NCBI GenBank assembly: GCA_002224055.1
Contig: AZLU01000013.1
Span: 314,633 to 378,632 of the forward strand
Source: Pezizomycotina sp. ARF18
Lineage: Eukaryota > Ascomycota
DNA length: 64,000 nucleotides
Direction of reading: 5' to 3'
The position numbers were made by a program, and so were the translations under genes. The notes beneath the pieces are model-generated. The model worked only from the letters and a program-made list of their open reading frames with translations, was not told where the DNA came from and made no database searches. Numbering within the stretch: position 1 is the first letter of the stretch; every line of letters begins with the position of its first letter. Below, piece by piece: positions 22,901 through 35,056 of this stretch.

Positions 22901-25900
22901 TCCTCTTCTTCCACTCCGTTCATTGCGATGTCTTCCTCTTCCGCATGTCCATTCTGCCCTTCCTTCTCGTCGTCTTCGCCCTCATCGTCATCACTGGCAC
23001 CCTCCATCTGAACATCAGACACATCCCCACAACATTCACCTTTTCCGCACGTTAGTACTAACAGCCTTCTCAGGCACACCACGAGCAGCACGGTGCAGCG
23101 CATCAGTAACAGCGCCAATAATACGGATAACAATCTTCTCATTATCCGGCCGCTCCTTGATATACCCAATATACCTCTTAAACAGTGCTCTGAACTGATT
23201 CCACTCCAACTGCTCCGCTAACACTCCGATAGTATTTATCGCGTCAGTCGCGAGGTTATGCGCACCTTCGTCCTGGTCGAACACGAAATGCTCCGCCAGA
23301 GGGATGAAGAACTGCGTGATGTTCGTAGTATTAAGCCTCTCCCTCCTTGCCGTAGCAGCCAAACGCTTCAGAGCCTTGATGCGGCGGTGCTGCTGGACGT
23401 GTAAAATATTGAAGAAGAAGTTTGCTTCCTCGTCGCCGCCGACGAGCAGGCTCTTCATGTCTGCGACCTCTGGCCAGAAGGAACATTCTTGCACGATGTG
23501 CGCCATGACGCTGACGTACTCCATCCGTATCAATTCAGATGCTTCTCTCGAGCCACGGAGAACAGCTGGGAAGAGGATGGTCGAAAGCAAGTCGAGGAAG
23601 GGGTTCTCATCGGCGCCACCTTGGTTCTTCGCGCAGCTTTCTGCGAATCGGCGGAGGGTATATGATGCGCTCGTCCGTATTACTAGCTCCTCTTGATCCC
23701 TGATGAAGAACAGCATATTATTCACTAGAGGAATCCATTGCCGGACAGCAAAATACCCGAAGCGGTCTTCGTTAATCGAAGAGAACGCTTTCAACCGGCG
23801 GTCAAAATCAGGTTCCCGAATGCCCGCTTTGAATACGAATTCAAATCGTCGCAAAGTCCCGCAACTTCCACAAGAGATTCGTCTTTCTCAGTAAACAGAG
23901 TCATGATCTTCGATAACAGCTCTCGCGACTCCTTGTCGTGAAAGAACCCGAAGAGGGATGTTATCGTCCTGTATGCCTTGTCAAACTGCTCCTCATTCAT
24001 ATCACCGAGGTAGTGAGGCAGGATATTCGAAACAATCTTCAATATATCACTCTTCGACTTGGGATTGACTCTCCGGGTAGGTTGGCTAAGGAGGAAGAGC
24101 GACAACTCGACGAGGTGCTCGGTTTCCGACTGGCCAGTTGCGTAAGGGGACAATCGCGCTACGGCGGAGATACCTTTATCGAGTACGTCCTTGCTCGGGC
24201 TCTTCTGCAATACCTTGCTAATCTTGACGATGAACAAGTCTACGTGCGCCGCAATGAGATGTTGCCGGAAAGCTTGAGTGTCGACCTCTTCGTCGTCCAC
24301 TAGATCGACAAGCTTGTGAACGATGTCGAGAACAAATAAGACCACACTATCCTTTACTGACTCCACGGACAAGCATTCAGCAACATTCGGCAAAACAGCA
24401 GTGTTATAACTGTAGAGAAAATGTGCCGTGAAAGGTGAGGACGCCCAATTGGAAAACAGCTGAAGCATCCCTGACGGTGCTTGAGCGGTTTCCATTGGTA
24501 GGGCATCCAACCGCGGGTTGACAAGCTCACTAAAGAACGTAGGCATGTACGGATCCCATTCGTAACTTCCACAGTTTGTAAATAGCGCGTTAAGACACCT
24601 AAAGCCGACCTGACGAATTGTACGACTGGATTTTTCGGAAGGGCCATCCGTTCCGGCGTCTTCGACTTTATTCTTGTTAATATTCTGCGATGCTAAGACG
24701 ACACAATAGAAGATAGCATCCATCAGCTTTCCGGCGAAAGGTAGTAGCGTTGTCCCCATCTGCTTGAACAGATCCTCCATCATGTTGACGAAACCAAGCT
24801 GCTTCCTCAAGGACATGGTTTCCGTCGAGAAGCTTTCTTTATGCACAGAATACGGCTGGGTGATCTTATTGAACACTTGGAGATTCGCGAGAGGCCCAAG
24901 AGTGATTTCGAGGAACATATCCAGATCGGACTGTGGGAAATTAGTCAGAGCAGCGAGGACCACTGTCCTCCTTGATTCCATTCCTCTCGAGTTAGAACTG
25001 GAATTTTCCTCGCGAGGCTGCGTCCGTACAGCACGCGGAGTAACACCGGCATCAATTGCTCTCTGTGGTCGTCCTGGATCTTAGACTCCTCCGCTCGCAC
25101 CTGGATGAAATTTGTAATCTCCTCGCGGAACCGATCCTCGTCAACTAAATGGTTCAAGTTCTCCTCATAAGGCCTTACACCCGGCAATTTCCAGGAGTAA
25201 ATAGCCTTCAAAGCGAGTCCCTGAGTCTTCGCGTCTCCGGAAGTTAGGCAGTCCAATAGTGTCGAGAACACGGCTTCCGTTTTGTATAAGCTCTTCGGGT
25301 TGTTAAACTTCGAGAAGAGCGTGAGCATGGCAGTTTTATCGTTCTTAGTCCTTTTGACGGACGCAACGTCGTCATCCTCTTCCGTGTTGTCAAGGCTTTC
25401 GGTGTGATACCAATCGAGGAACATGGGTACGATCCTTCTGCTCCGCCTTTCCGCTATGTGAGGAACCTCGCAAAGAAGCTTGAGGCTTTGCGTTCTTGCA
25501 AATGACGGAGAGATTATCTGCTCGTGGATATTCTGCAATCATTGTTAGAACCCTTCCGGTACGAGGGGGATTTCGGGCGCAAACGGGACATACCTCGAAC
25601 TTCTCACTGAGGATATATTTCGCGTTAGAAAAACTATCCATGGCCTCGTCTGCCTTCTTAACCAACAGACTTAGATTTGAACACTCGAAATCAGTCAGAC
25701 TACCCGGCGAGTTCGATTCTTCCGCCTTGCTATCGGACCCAGACTTGCTAAACTTCGCTTCCAACCAAGTGATGGCAATCGAGGCAATGAGCTCTTCCTG
25801 CTTTTCCCCAAGGGTTTTCAATGTGGATATTGTGTCGTCCCACAGTGCAGCAAAACGAATAGTAAGAAGTCCTAATAGAAAATCGTCAGTATCAGATATC

Positions 25901-28572
25901 AAAGTGCTGTGGCTTGTAAATAAGCTTTTTGAGACTAAGGTCCAACCTACCGAAGCAAAACAAAGGTCCCATTTTAGCAACCCTCTGGTGACAGTCCATA
26001 GCGGAGCAAGCCACTCCAGCTTCCTAATATGCATGTTAATCGCGCGGGAACTAGACAGGGACAAGGGAGTGTCCTCAATGAGTTTCATCAACGATAAAGG
26101 CTCCGGTTCTGAGCTCGAGGTTCGGAGGATTAGCCGAGATATGAGATCGAGCGACGTGCTTCTTGTCTCGTGTTGAGGGCTCGAGAGATTCTGCTCAGCT
26201 TGACGAGTAACTTTCAACACTTGATTCGTCCAGCATTCTCTGAAATCTAGAAGGGAGAGAAAGATAGTTAGCCTATTGTAAGCAATAGGAGCTTGACGGT
26301 CGAATAATACATACCCAGAATGGACGGTGGCTTTATTAAACCCTTGGATGAAGACATCATTGCACCAAGGATCTCGAAATTTCCAATCAAATCCTTTACA
26401 ATAGTGGAATTGATAATTTGGGATTCTGATCCCGCAAGATTCAGTATCTTTCCTACTAGAACAGCAACCTTCGAAGTGTCAAGGTGCTTTGTTTCGAGAG
26501 AATGCATGATTGTTGAAAGACCGCCGTTTAGAATTTTCTCTAGATTCTGGCTCAGATTTGCGCCCAATTCAGCAAAGACATTTAGGACCTCGAGGTACTG
26601 ATAACACTTTATTGCTTCCGTAGATTCATCAAAGTGGCTTTCCGCTGCCGGTTCATTCGTGAGGCGAGTTTTCAGTTCCTTAAATGCATTCTTCGTTCCA
26701 GCTTCCATCGGAGCAGATATCTCTATGTAAGCCGAAGAATTGCTTTTCAAAAGCCCTTGGGCGCAGAACTTTGGAATGAGAAGACACAAAGAATCCTCGT
26801 ACGAAGACCAGAATTTGTACGAGAACCTACGTTATATTGGTCAGATATGTGTTCCTTATAAAAAAAAGAAAATATGATTCCACTTACCGCTGAAATTCAG
26901 ATAAAAGAAACTGGCCGAATCTCTCGCTACCCATTGAAGCAAAGAAATCGCAGAATGGGAGAAAAAGGGCACCATCCCTGAAATTTTGAACAAGTTTTAT
27001 GAAACCCGAGTACTTTCCAACTACATTCGGCAGATCCGCCAATTGGAGTGCTATTGCTGCTAGCAACGACGCTTCCCACATAGTTTCTTGTAATCCATTG
27101 CTTGCGCACTTCTTCAACAGTTTTTCGGTCCGTTCCATAAGCGGCGCCCAATTTTCAATCCGGCTCCCTTTGCGTGTTCCGATGCAGCAATGCAGGATAG
27201 CCGCGGCCAAAGAGAAATCCTCTTGCTTTGATGAAGGCAACAGCTTTTCGTCGAAGAACCCAAACACACTTCAAGAAGTGCGCCATACGTGCTTTGGTCC
27301 ATCCTGTGTGTTAACCCGACGATTACATTGGTAACGAGCAACCGTATGACCTGGCGGGCGTTATCCGATCTTTCCAGGCCCTTTGCGCCAAAGTCTTCAA
27401 CAGCTTCCTGGAGAAGCGCTTTCGAGATGTTTGGTCCTCTGCTGTGCATATGGTGATCTACACCCATACACGCTTCCGTAAATAGTATCGAAAGGCCGTG
27501 GGTATATTGTTCCCTCCCTTGCTTCGAATTATTTTCGGAATTTGAGGAGCGAACGAGATCCACACATATATGGTCCACGATAAGCTTCAACGGTTCTTCC
27601 CGGGCTTTCTCAGTAAGAAGGAAAAGGCTTCTGCGGCGAAGCGAGTCAGGTGTGGCTTTTGCGTCGATTTGCCTAAAAGAGGGATAATATGCTAAAACAA
27701 CAGAGTTCATGTTAACATTTATTTCGTGATAAAGCCTAACGAAGGGTCTGACGATCAACACTCACTCGAAGAGAGGTCTAAGATCTGGCACTAGCAGCCT
27801 TGATAGATATTTCAGAAGGTATGCGAGGCTGTTGAAGGCGTATTCGACGACGTCCACCGCTGTTCGTTTAGTTACGACCCGTAGCAGGAGTTCCACAGCT
27901 CTCTGGAAATGCTTTTCGAACTCGACGCCTAAATCTCGGGCGAATTGCGACAAAAGGCTACCGAGAATTGACGTTCATAAGATCAGCTTCACCCTCTTTA
28001 CTAATTAATTCCCTACAGGGGCGTGTGTGCGATCCTGTTTTTCCTTACCTTAGGAGTGGTTCCATGCCAACGTCGTCCCCTTCGTCGATGAATTTTACCA
28101 GCGCATCCATAATCTTGTCCTGATGGTATATAACATGCGGCAAACTTTCGCTCCACGGCTTGACCTGTCGCGTAAAGTCGTAAACGTCGCCGAAAGGTTC
28201 AGGTCGATCCATTCCACCAGGGAGGCGTGGAAGAAGGACGATGTCTCTGCGGTCGACTCCTCATCTTCGATGTGCCGTCGCACTCGTCGAATTGGGTCGA
28301 TTTTACTGGTTTTAAAGCGCAAGCACTTAGCAACGAAGTAATTGAGCAAGAGAACTCACAAATAACACTTACATTGTAGCTACTTTCTGGGTAAATGATT
28401 GGAACTGTGAAGCTGTTAGCAAAATCATTCGGCGGAAGTTCGAGGTCGACGGGTTTGCTAAGAAGAAGGATCACCGGAAAAGCAACAATCAACGCACGGT
28501 ATGCTTCTTAGAACTTGCAGTCCCTCCCTTCAGAGGCTTGCGACTCTGTATCGTCTTTGATTTCGAGGGCAT
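19909..28572 (-). CDS. UTP20: UTP20 / DRIM family SSU processome protein
   Basis: Giant HEAT-repeat protein of the small-subunit processome, needed for early 18S rRNA cleavages. It starts MPSKSKTIQSRKPLKGGTAS at 28572. An intron separates QSFTQKVAT from KIDPIRRVRRHIEDEESTAE, the conserved N-terminal signature. A long series of alpha-helical repeats follows, including PDLRPLFE near 27770, FQRYIGYI-type repeats, and an acidic interruption (DDDEGEDDEKEG, about 22960). The Lys/Arg-rich C-terminus (AARRKMRKHERSKESKKAKH) ends FREMRRSRR, typical of the family. The span of 8.66 kb implies about 2,600 residues, close to yeast Utp20 (about 2,500). About a dozen frame changes occur; some are introns (near 20140-20190, 25540-25590, 26225-26310, 27960-28050) and others look like indels. 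It is tail to tail with UTP18, 248 bp apart. Confidence 0.93.
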
Positions 28573-29769
28573 AGCTGCTGCAAAGGCGCCGCCGACTGGG
28601 TTGACTACGGGGATCTCTTAAAAAACGTCTTGTCGAACCTTTCTGTGAGTTGAATCTGCCGCGGGCAAAAATTGAAAATTTTCTATAGTTACCCAGAGTT
28701 TCGACTAAAAAAGAAAAAAAGAAAAGGAAAAAGCAAAAAGGAAAAAGCAGAGCCGCCAAATCAGTTCGAATTGTGTCACAGTCAGTCGGTCAGTAAAACT
28801 CGCTTCTATTGGTTTTTAGCTGCAGCCTACAGAGTCCAGACTACGGTGAAAAAGCTGGCGCAAAAAAAAAAAAAAAAAAAAAAAAAGAAAAAAAAGAGAA
28901 GAATCCCTGGCTCGAGGCTATGATTATACGTAGTCACGTAGTTCGGACTATTACAATATACGTTTTTCTACTATTGATATAATTATATCGATTGTATTAT
29001 ATATTATTGTAGAAATAACATCGTAGGTTATAGTTCATAACTACTAATTTACTCTAAGATGTTTTTTTTTTTTTTATATTCGCAAAGGCGGCGAATTCAT
29101 TATGTCGGTTTTTAGTGCTTAAACATACAAATCTAAGAAGCGGATAGGTTAAAAAGGGGTCGGATTAAGAAGTCCCTAGTGAAGGTATACCAATATTACA
29201 ATTTTGAGGATACACAAATAGTCAATCTCCTATTTTTTTCCCTTCTTTTCCTTGTGTTCAAAAAGGTCCCTGAATTCATCCGTCCCCTTCATCCTTGTCA
29301 TCTAGCGTGGTCTCGGCGCGTATTTTTTGTAGACGCCAAAAAAAATAAATAAATAAATAAATAGATCAAAATATTTTAAACTTCAATACCAATATACTAG
29401 CTGCAGGCGCACTACACTTTCTATAAATCCTTGCCTGAGGAGCAAATTGTGTTTATTTGATTCATAAACGCTTGTTTACTTTACTAAAAATAAAAGAGAA
29501 AAGGAAAAAAAAAAAGAGCCTTATTATAAACCAGAACGCCCATTATAGAAAAAAAAAGGAAAAAAAAAAAAGGAAGATTAAAAAAAAGGAAAGAAAAAAA
29601 AAAAAAAAAAAAGAAGTTTAAAAAGGGAAAGAAAGAAGAAAAAAAGAAAAAAGAGAAAGAGCTAAAAACAATAAGGTGCTGGGAGATGCCAAGGAAGAAA
29701 TAGGAAAAAGCTACAATGTACTTAAGTAAGAATCTATATAATATAACTTATTCTTTTTTAAGAGCGTTC
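28573..29769. other. UTP20 promoter and A/T-rich low-complexity DNA
   Basis: No gene recognised. It contains an A run of about 25 (28861-28885), a T run near 29048-29060, an (AAAT)n stretch near 29340-29360, and 29480-29670 almost entirely A with scattered G. The first 150 bases must include the UTP20 promoter. Confidence 0.6.
28673..28682 (+). promoter_or_regulatory. RRPE-like element upstream of UTP20
   Basis: TGAAAATTTT lies 101 bases upstream of the UTP20 start, one A short of the yeast RRPE core TGAAAAATTTT. The pairing with a similar site before UTP18 suggests shared control of ribosome-assembly genes. Confidence 0.35.
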
Positions 29770-30271
29770 TTAATTTCCATGAATCCTCAGCCCCTTGATA
29801 TCGTCGTGTACCCACCAAAACTGGATCAGAACATCTCCAAGTTAGCAAAAAAATAAAGAAAAAAAGAAAGATAGCTATAACAAAAAAATTTTTTTTTTTT
29901 TAGTGTGATCTACTTACGCCACCACCGACTGCAGAGATAGAAACGGTAAAGAGGGCGCCACCGAGGACAACAAGGCCGCCGAACAAGAACTTGTTGACCC
30001 CATCAGCGGTGCCACTACCGCCGCCGCCGCCGCCGCCGCTACCGAGCTTGAGGTACTATTAGCTTTCTGGGAATAATTTATAAGCAAGAAAAAAAGGTCA
30101 AATACTTACAGGGTTAACGTCGTTAACGACACGCGTCGGTGGGACAACTTCGTGGCGGTTGAAGGGCGCAGCACACGTGGGGACCTGGATAGCTGTGGTA
30201 GGGAAACCGGTTAGTAAAAATATGAAACAAGCGTAAAAGGATAAAGATAACCTTACCAGGTGGCGAAGCAT
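29770..30271 (-). CDS. Putative mitochondrial single-span microprotein, four exons
   Basis: Four exons (30271-30257, 30192-30110, 30046-29918, 29820-29770) have textbook junctions: donors GTAAGG, GTAAGT and GTAAGT, and acceptors CAG, AAG and CAG. Exons 1-2 read MLRHLLSRSPRVLRPSTATK, Arg/Ser-rich without acidic residues, as in a mitochondrial presequence. Exon 3 gives a Gly-rich linker, then the hydrophobic span NKFLFGGLVVLGGALFTVSI. Exon 4 ends FWWVHDDIKGLRIHGN. The exons total 278 bases, one short of a multiple of three, and the frame shifts between exons 2 and 3, so one base is probably missing. About 92 residues. An inner-membrane protein is inferred. I do not recognise the family. Confidence 0.55.
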
Positions 30272-31521
30272 ATTATGGAAGTGTGTGAGGGAGGGGAAGT
30301 AGTAGTTTGTAGTTTTTTTTTTTTTTTTTATAGTAATGATTGTAGTGTAGGAGGAGTAAGTAATACGTCGTTATAAGACGGGAGGAGCGACTGGGTGGTT
30401 TTTTTTTGCTTTTGTTTGTGCCACCAATCGATTGTTAAGGATCGGAAAGTGGGGTGGTGTGGGGTATATAAACCCGGTAGGGAAATCCGGCCGGGATCAA
30501 CACTTTTTATTTTTTTTTTATTTGAAAAAAAAAAAAAAAAGATTGTCTTGGCAAAGCACGGCCTAGGAGTTAGGGCTTAGGGTTTGGCGAGTTGTCCCTG
30601 CTCACTAGTTGGTTCCTGGGCCGTAACCACAAGCGCATACGCATTCACTCCATGAGAAGTCACCTGGTGGCACAAGTTCCAATGGTAACTATCGCGTCAA
30701 GCAGCCGAGTCATAAAGTGATTCGACTCGCAGGATCTAGAAAGCAACGAGAGTAAAGCGTAGGTAAGGAGTACTGCTTTTGCTTTTGAAGATGACTAACG
30801 GCCTGATAGGCTAGAGAGGAGGGAAATGACACCCCGGATTGGTAGCCGAAAAGGAAAAGGGCTCGCACTCGAAGTATTCTCGTAGGTCCTCTTGACATGT
30901 TTCCTTTCTCTGATCCGCTAACATATTTAACGGTTATTTATCTATAATAATCTAATAGAGGGAGGGAAGCTACGCTTAACGGCTGCCATCGCTGGGGCGG
31001 CAGCTTTAAAGAGGAAGGGAAACGGCCTCTTTAGAGAAGCCAAATTCAACCATGACGATATCGAGGACTCCAGAGGCACATCGACGCAGAGATCCCAAGA
31101 CTGAGCGCCTATTGCCGGATCCTCCTCGACATACGGAAACCGTCTTACTAACCCGAAGACCTCTATGTATATATGATAGGTATCTCATAGAATCTATCTG
31201 AGCGCTTTTGGATTTTCTCGATCTTTTCGGAGGGGAGTGAACGAGCACTGCCCTATTCACCAAAATATGAAATATGGCCATGACTTGGAAAATATTATTA
31301 TGGCATTTAATGAAAAGATCAAGGAGGTCAGGGGAGTAAATGCCTTCACTGCCAAAAAAAAAAAAAAAGTAAGAAGGAAGGTAAAGGGAAAGAAAAGGAA
31401 ATAAAAGGATGACTTTGAACATGATCGTGTAATCTTCATCTTCGCATTCATTGGACCTAACACTCTAAACCTCTACCTTTGCTTCAATTTCATTTCATTA
31501 GAAAAATACTCACAATGATCA
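30272..31521. other. Intergenic, no gene recognised
   Basis: Contains T and A runs near 30309-30325, 30500-30540 and 31357-31370. The minus-strand frame at 31006-31422 has a hydrophobic Phe-rich start produced by the poly(A) tract and no recognisable domain. Confidence 0.4.
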
Positions 31522-32054
31522 ATGGCGACAAAGTCAACGAAGATAGACATGTTCGGAAGGGATCAAGAGACAGTTTCCGAAGGAGTTTTCCTAGGAAAAG
31601 ACTTTTATCAAATCGGCTGCCTTCCTCAGATTACCGTGCTCGTCACCAACGAAATGTTCGGATCAGGAAACTTTTTGTTACCGCAGCTGCAGCTGAAGAC
31701 GTCACGCGCGTTCAAGTTCCTCCCCAACAGGAACAACAACAAATACCACCATATCTGCGCTGTGAAGATCTTCCCGAGCAGGAACACCTACCTCTACCGC
31801 CACATTTCATACTAGGGGGTGCGGATAATCAGGGGGGGGGTGCCTATATGGGCGAGAGGCAAGCATTAGCTTCATAGAAACTCAACTGGCAGCCGCTCAA
31901 ACAAATCCCTCAGAGCATGACATCAGATACCATCCAGCAGTCATCATGCAAAATTTCAGGCTAGATACGACGGGTGCCCCCGTCGAAGTCTTTGCTGATG
32001 ACGATGATGAAGGAGAAGAGGACTGATTACGAAGACGAGGGAGATGAGGAGTAA
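31522..32054 (+). CDS. Hypothetical protein with acidic C-terminus
   Basis: Coherent coding signal runs across at least two frames. It starts MATKSTKIDMFGRDQETVSE and GVFLGKDFYQIGCLPQ, then in another frame PPHFILGGADNQ, IETQLAAAQTNPSEHDIRYH, PAVIMQNFRLDTTGAPVEVF, and an acidic end ADDDDEGEED with a stop at 32024-32026, or DYEDEGDEE with a stop at 32052-32054 if a base is missing. No domain is recognised. The acidic tail recalls the fragment at 3586-3815, but similarity beyond composition is not clear. Confidence 0.4.
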
Positions 32055-32564
32055 ATACATTAAGAGAGGAAGTTTTTTTTTTTTATGATCGCTTGAATTG
32101 CTTGCTATGCTTCTTGTGGATAATACAACTAGTAATAAATATTATCATAATCGTAATCATACTCATGATCACAAACCAGTCACGACGAAAACCGAACAGC
32201 AACGACACTGAAAGATGATTTTGCCATGAAACTCAAAATTGTCTGCCTAACAGCCTGAAACCTGTAAATATCTAGCCACACATATCTTTCGACACAACGA
32301 AAACATTTGAAGCTGATTGAGATGGTTTCTGAATTAGTCAAGATGGTAAAAGCTTCAGGAAGGGACTTCGAGTTTGTTTCTATTTATAATTGGCCGTATG
32401 CCTTTGTTCGAGCCCAGTATTGAGAATCCAGTCCGATAATTACTATATCTAGGATCCCTTGTTCATGGTTTTTTCCTTTAAGCAATTGGCTTCAGATTGT
32501 TTATTTATTTATTTTATTTTTTTGCTAGACCGTGCTTTTGGTATCTCCCTAACTTGCAGCTATT
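32055..32564. other. Intergenic, AT-rich
   Basis: No coding signal. It includes T/A runs near 32068-32080 and 32500-32522. Confidence 0.5.
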
Positions 32565-33856
32565 TCACCAGCATACGCTCAGCTCAGGTTTGAAGTAGTT
32601 CGCGTCCAGTTCTAATCTCCAGTCATCCCACATACAATAATTCCAATTAACAAAGCACTTCCACGCCCAATCGTGGTCTCCATTAAGATAGTTCTGCTAC
32701 TTCCTTTGCGCTGGACAATGGCGCGCGGCGTTTCCAGGGGAAGCTACTTCCGGTCGGGGTATTTCTCCAACGGGTAAAACGTTTCCATGTCGGCGACCCA
32801 CTAGTCTCCGAAATATTCCTGAATCATATGTGTCTGTGAGGATGCGACCCAAGAAGAAATACTGCATGGCACCCGGGTTTGGGGGGGGGGGGGGAGGTTG
32901 TAGATAGTCATGACAGAGTCGAGGGTCGGATTGAAGTATCCGTCTTTGAACAGCAGCGCGTGCGGTAGGTTTTCCCACAGGCACTCCAATTTTCCGTTCC
33001 CTCTTTCTCTTCTGCATTCCTCCAGCTGCCCGTTAAGGTGTCCTAGCCTGGCGAGTACGTATAGCCAGATGCTCATCGCAGCTCGCCAGTCTCACACGTC
33101 GAGTGACGATATAACCGCACTGTGTAGTTTAAGCTGAGCAGCCTTTCTTTCCGCACTGCTATTCCCACCCTAGAGAGGAAGTCCGGCCTCTCGATGAGGC
33201 TGGCGACGTTAATCATAATTCAAAGCACGAAAACGCCACGCTCGAACCGCCTCGACTCCGTCCCGGTTAGCAGCAGTTAATCCGTCCTTTCTCGCAGAAG
33301 GGAGTAATCATCAATGTTTTCCCCGAAACCCTATCGGAGCCGCGTAGTACTGCATTAGTGCGCGAGCAATCTGGCCAGACGGTAGTTGACCCACCACCGA
33401 TCCATCGAGCCTCTTCCAAACCACAAGATATGGTTACGGCGCTCGGCGTCTTAGTTGAAATAGCAGAAGGATGTGCGGCTATAAAACCCCTCCGCTGCCC
33501 ACTCTTCCCATGACCTCTCGTCCAGTTGATTCACTCGAGCGGATTTGGGCGGGTAAATAGACATCAAAAAAACCGATCAGCTATTATCCCCCTACCTTAA
33601 CCGCCGCACTAAATGAATCCGCCCACGCCTGAACATGCTCGGTAGCAATATCAGGCTCTAATATCAAGGCGTCAGCGTAGAATTTGCAACCCACTCGTTG
33701 AAACGAACCCTTTCAAGAAGAGTTTTCAGATCGCCCTCTAAAAAAAACAGTGGATATTTTTGCAAGAGAGACTAAAGCGAGAAGACTACATCTGTCCGAC
33801 ATCCTCCTCAAGATCTCTAGGTGGAGCTCCGGAGGAAGTAACACCAACGAAGCCAT
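32565..33856 (-). pseudogene. Broken F-box-like protein gene, copy 2
   Basis: It starts MASLVLLPPELHLEILRRMS and DRCSLLALVSLAKISTVFF, a good match to an N-terminal F-box. Downstream blocks parallel copy 1 at 5799-7255: WEEWAAEGFYSRTSFCYFN against WREWEAVGFYSDTSLCYYN, ETFYPLEKYPDRK and LPLETPRAIV against ETFYPPQIYSDRDRLPLESP, and DWAWKCFVNWNYCMWDDW against DWAWGCCVDWDRCMWEIG. A further block reads ECLWENLPHALLFKDGYFN. Several stops and frame changes and a 14-base G run (32881-32894) interrupt it. The two copies are far diverged in DNA, so the duplication is old or they are two members of a larger family. Confidence 0.65.
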
Positions 33857-35056
33857 TTCTGTGCAGCGATTCGCTTTCTCGACCTTGGATATAATGACGA
33901 TGTCGTAGCAAGAAAAAAAAAAGAAAATAGGAACGGTTAGATTTCGAAGATCACAAGAACTGTGTGTATGTGCCGAGAAATATCACGGAAGCCTTTTCAT
34001 TCTTTTAATAGTAGTATCATTGAATAAGTAATAGCTAAATATTTGTGGCGCCTTTCCATATACGTGTCTTTCGTATCGAATATGATTCGCAATTGAGTTA
34101 TAAGGATCTGAATATCGAATCTAGAAACCTTTGGTATTAATTGTGAATCGAGAATGGCCTGAGAAGGCCTATAAGATCAGTGTGAAGGGCTTCTTCCTAA
34201 CAGCACCCGAGTTTAATAGATGTTCTGTGGCGCCTGGTAGTGTGGCTAACACATGTGGCTAGTGAGGATTAGTAATACAATTTTTTTTTCCCCGCGAGGC
34301 TTGCGCCTAAAAATTGCATTGCATTGATATCCGAACCCAAATCTCGGGAAAAGGGTCAAAACACGACGCTAATAAGAAAGTCCGCTAATATACCTTACAT
34401 TACATTTCCACTCTCTTTGATATTATATATACATACAAGTATTTATAATATTTTCTTCTCTTACAGCAGATCTGCCTCGTTTCAAGACTTTCCTGCTTCG
34501 ACTCCTGCTGCGCTTGAGTTGAAAGAGGAAAAAAAGAGGGCTGCGCTATTCTTATTCTTTTTTGTCTTTCCGCTGATCTTATTATTGCTGATTTTCAAAA
34601 ATACCGCCTCATCTTTTTTTTTTTTTTTTTTTTTTTAATTTTCCCTTTTTTTAAAATTACCGATTTGTCAACCACCTATTGCCCCTTCCAGCTTTACCCA
34701 CTACCCACAAATCCCCATTCGCCTGAAAACTAAACACCACTAACCTCAGACAACAACCTCATTCATCATCATCATCATCAAGTTCAATCAACAGTCCCAG
34801 TATTCGCTACAACGAACCCTTCCCCCCTCTCTTCCCCTTATTGACGAAGGAAAGGGAGAATTATTAGAGGATCCTAGAAGGACAACAAAGAGGGCTAATC
34901 GATCCCCCCCTTTTTTTTTTCTCTCCTCCGTCTTTGACTGATCCTTCCCGGAACTATTCTCCGCCAACAAAGACGTGACAACTCTTTCTTTGATCGCACT
35001 CAAAGATAGCAACAAAACCTCCGCCCCTCTCTGAAATTCTCCCGCCGTTCCGAAAC
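33857..35056. other. Intergenic and NAB2 upstream region
   Basis: No gene recognised. It holds a T run of about 23 (34613-34636), CATCAT-type repeats near 34764-34780 and a T run near 34908-34921. The last 350 bases are pyrimidine-rich and likely form the NAB2 promoter and leader. Confidence 0.5.

Noticed and set aside
22790-23198. Plus-strand Ser- and His-rich open frames
   Set aside because: They are antisense shadows of the acidic region of UTP20, whose minus-strand frame has clear family similarity.
29480-29670. A-rich block that might mark a retroposon tail
   Set aside because: No upstream LINE or SINE body or target-site duplication was seen; it appears to be low-complexity DNA.
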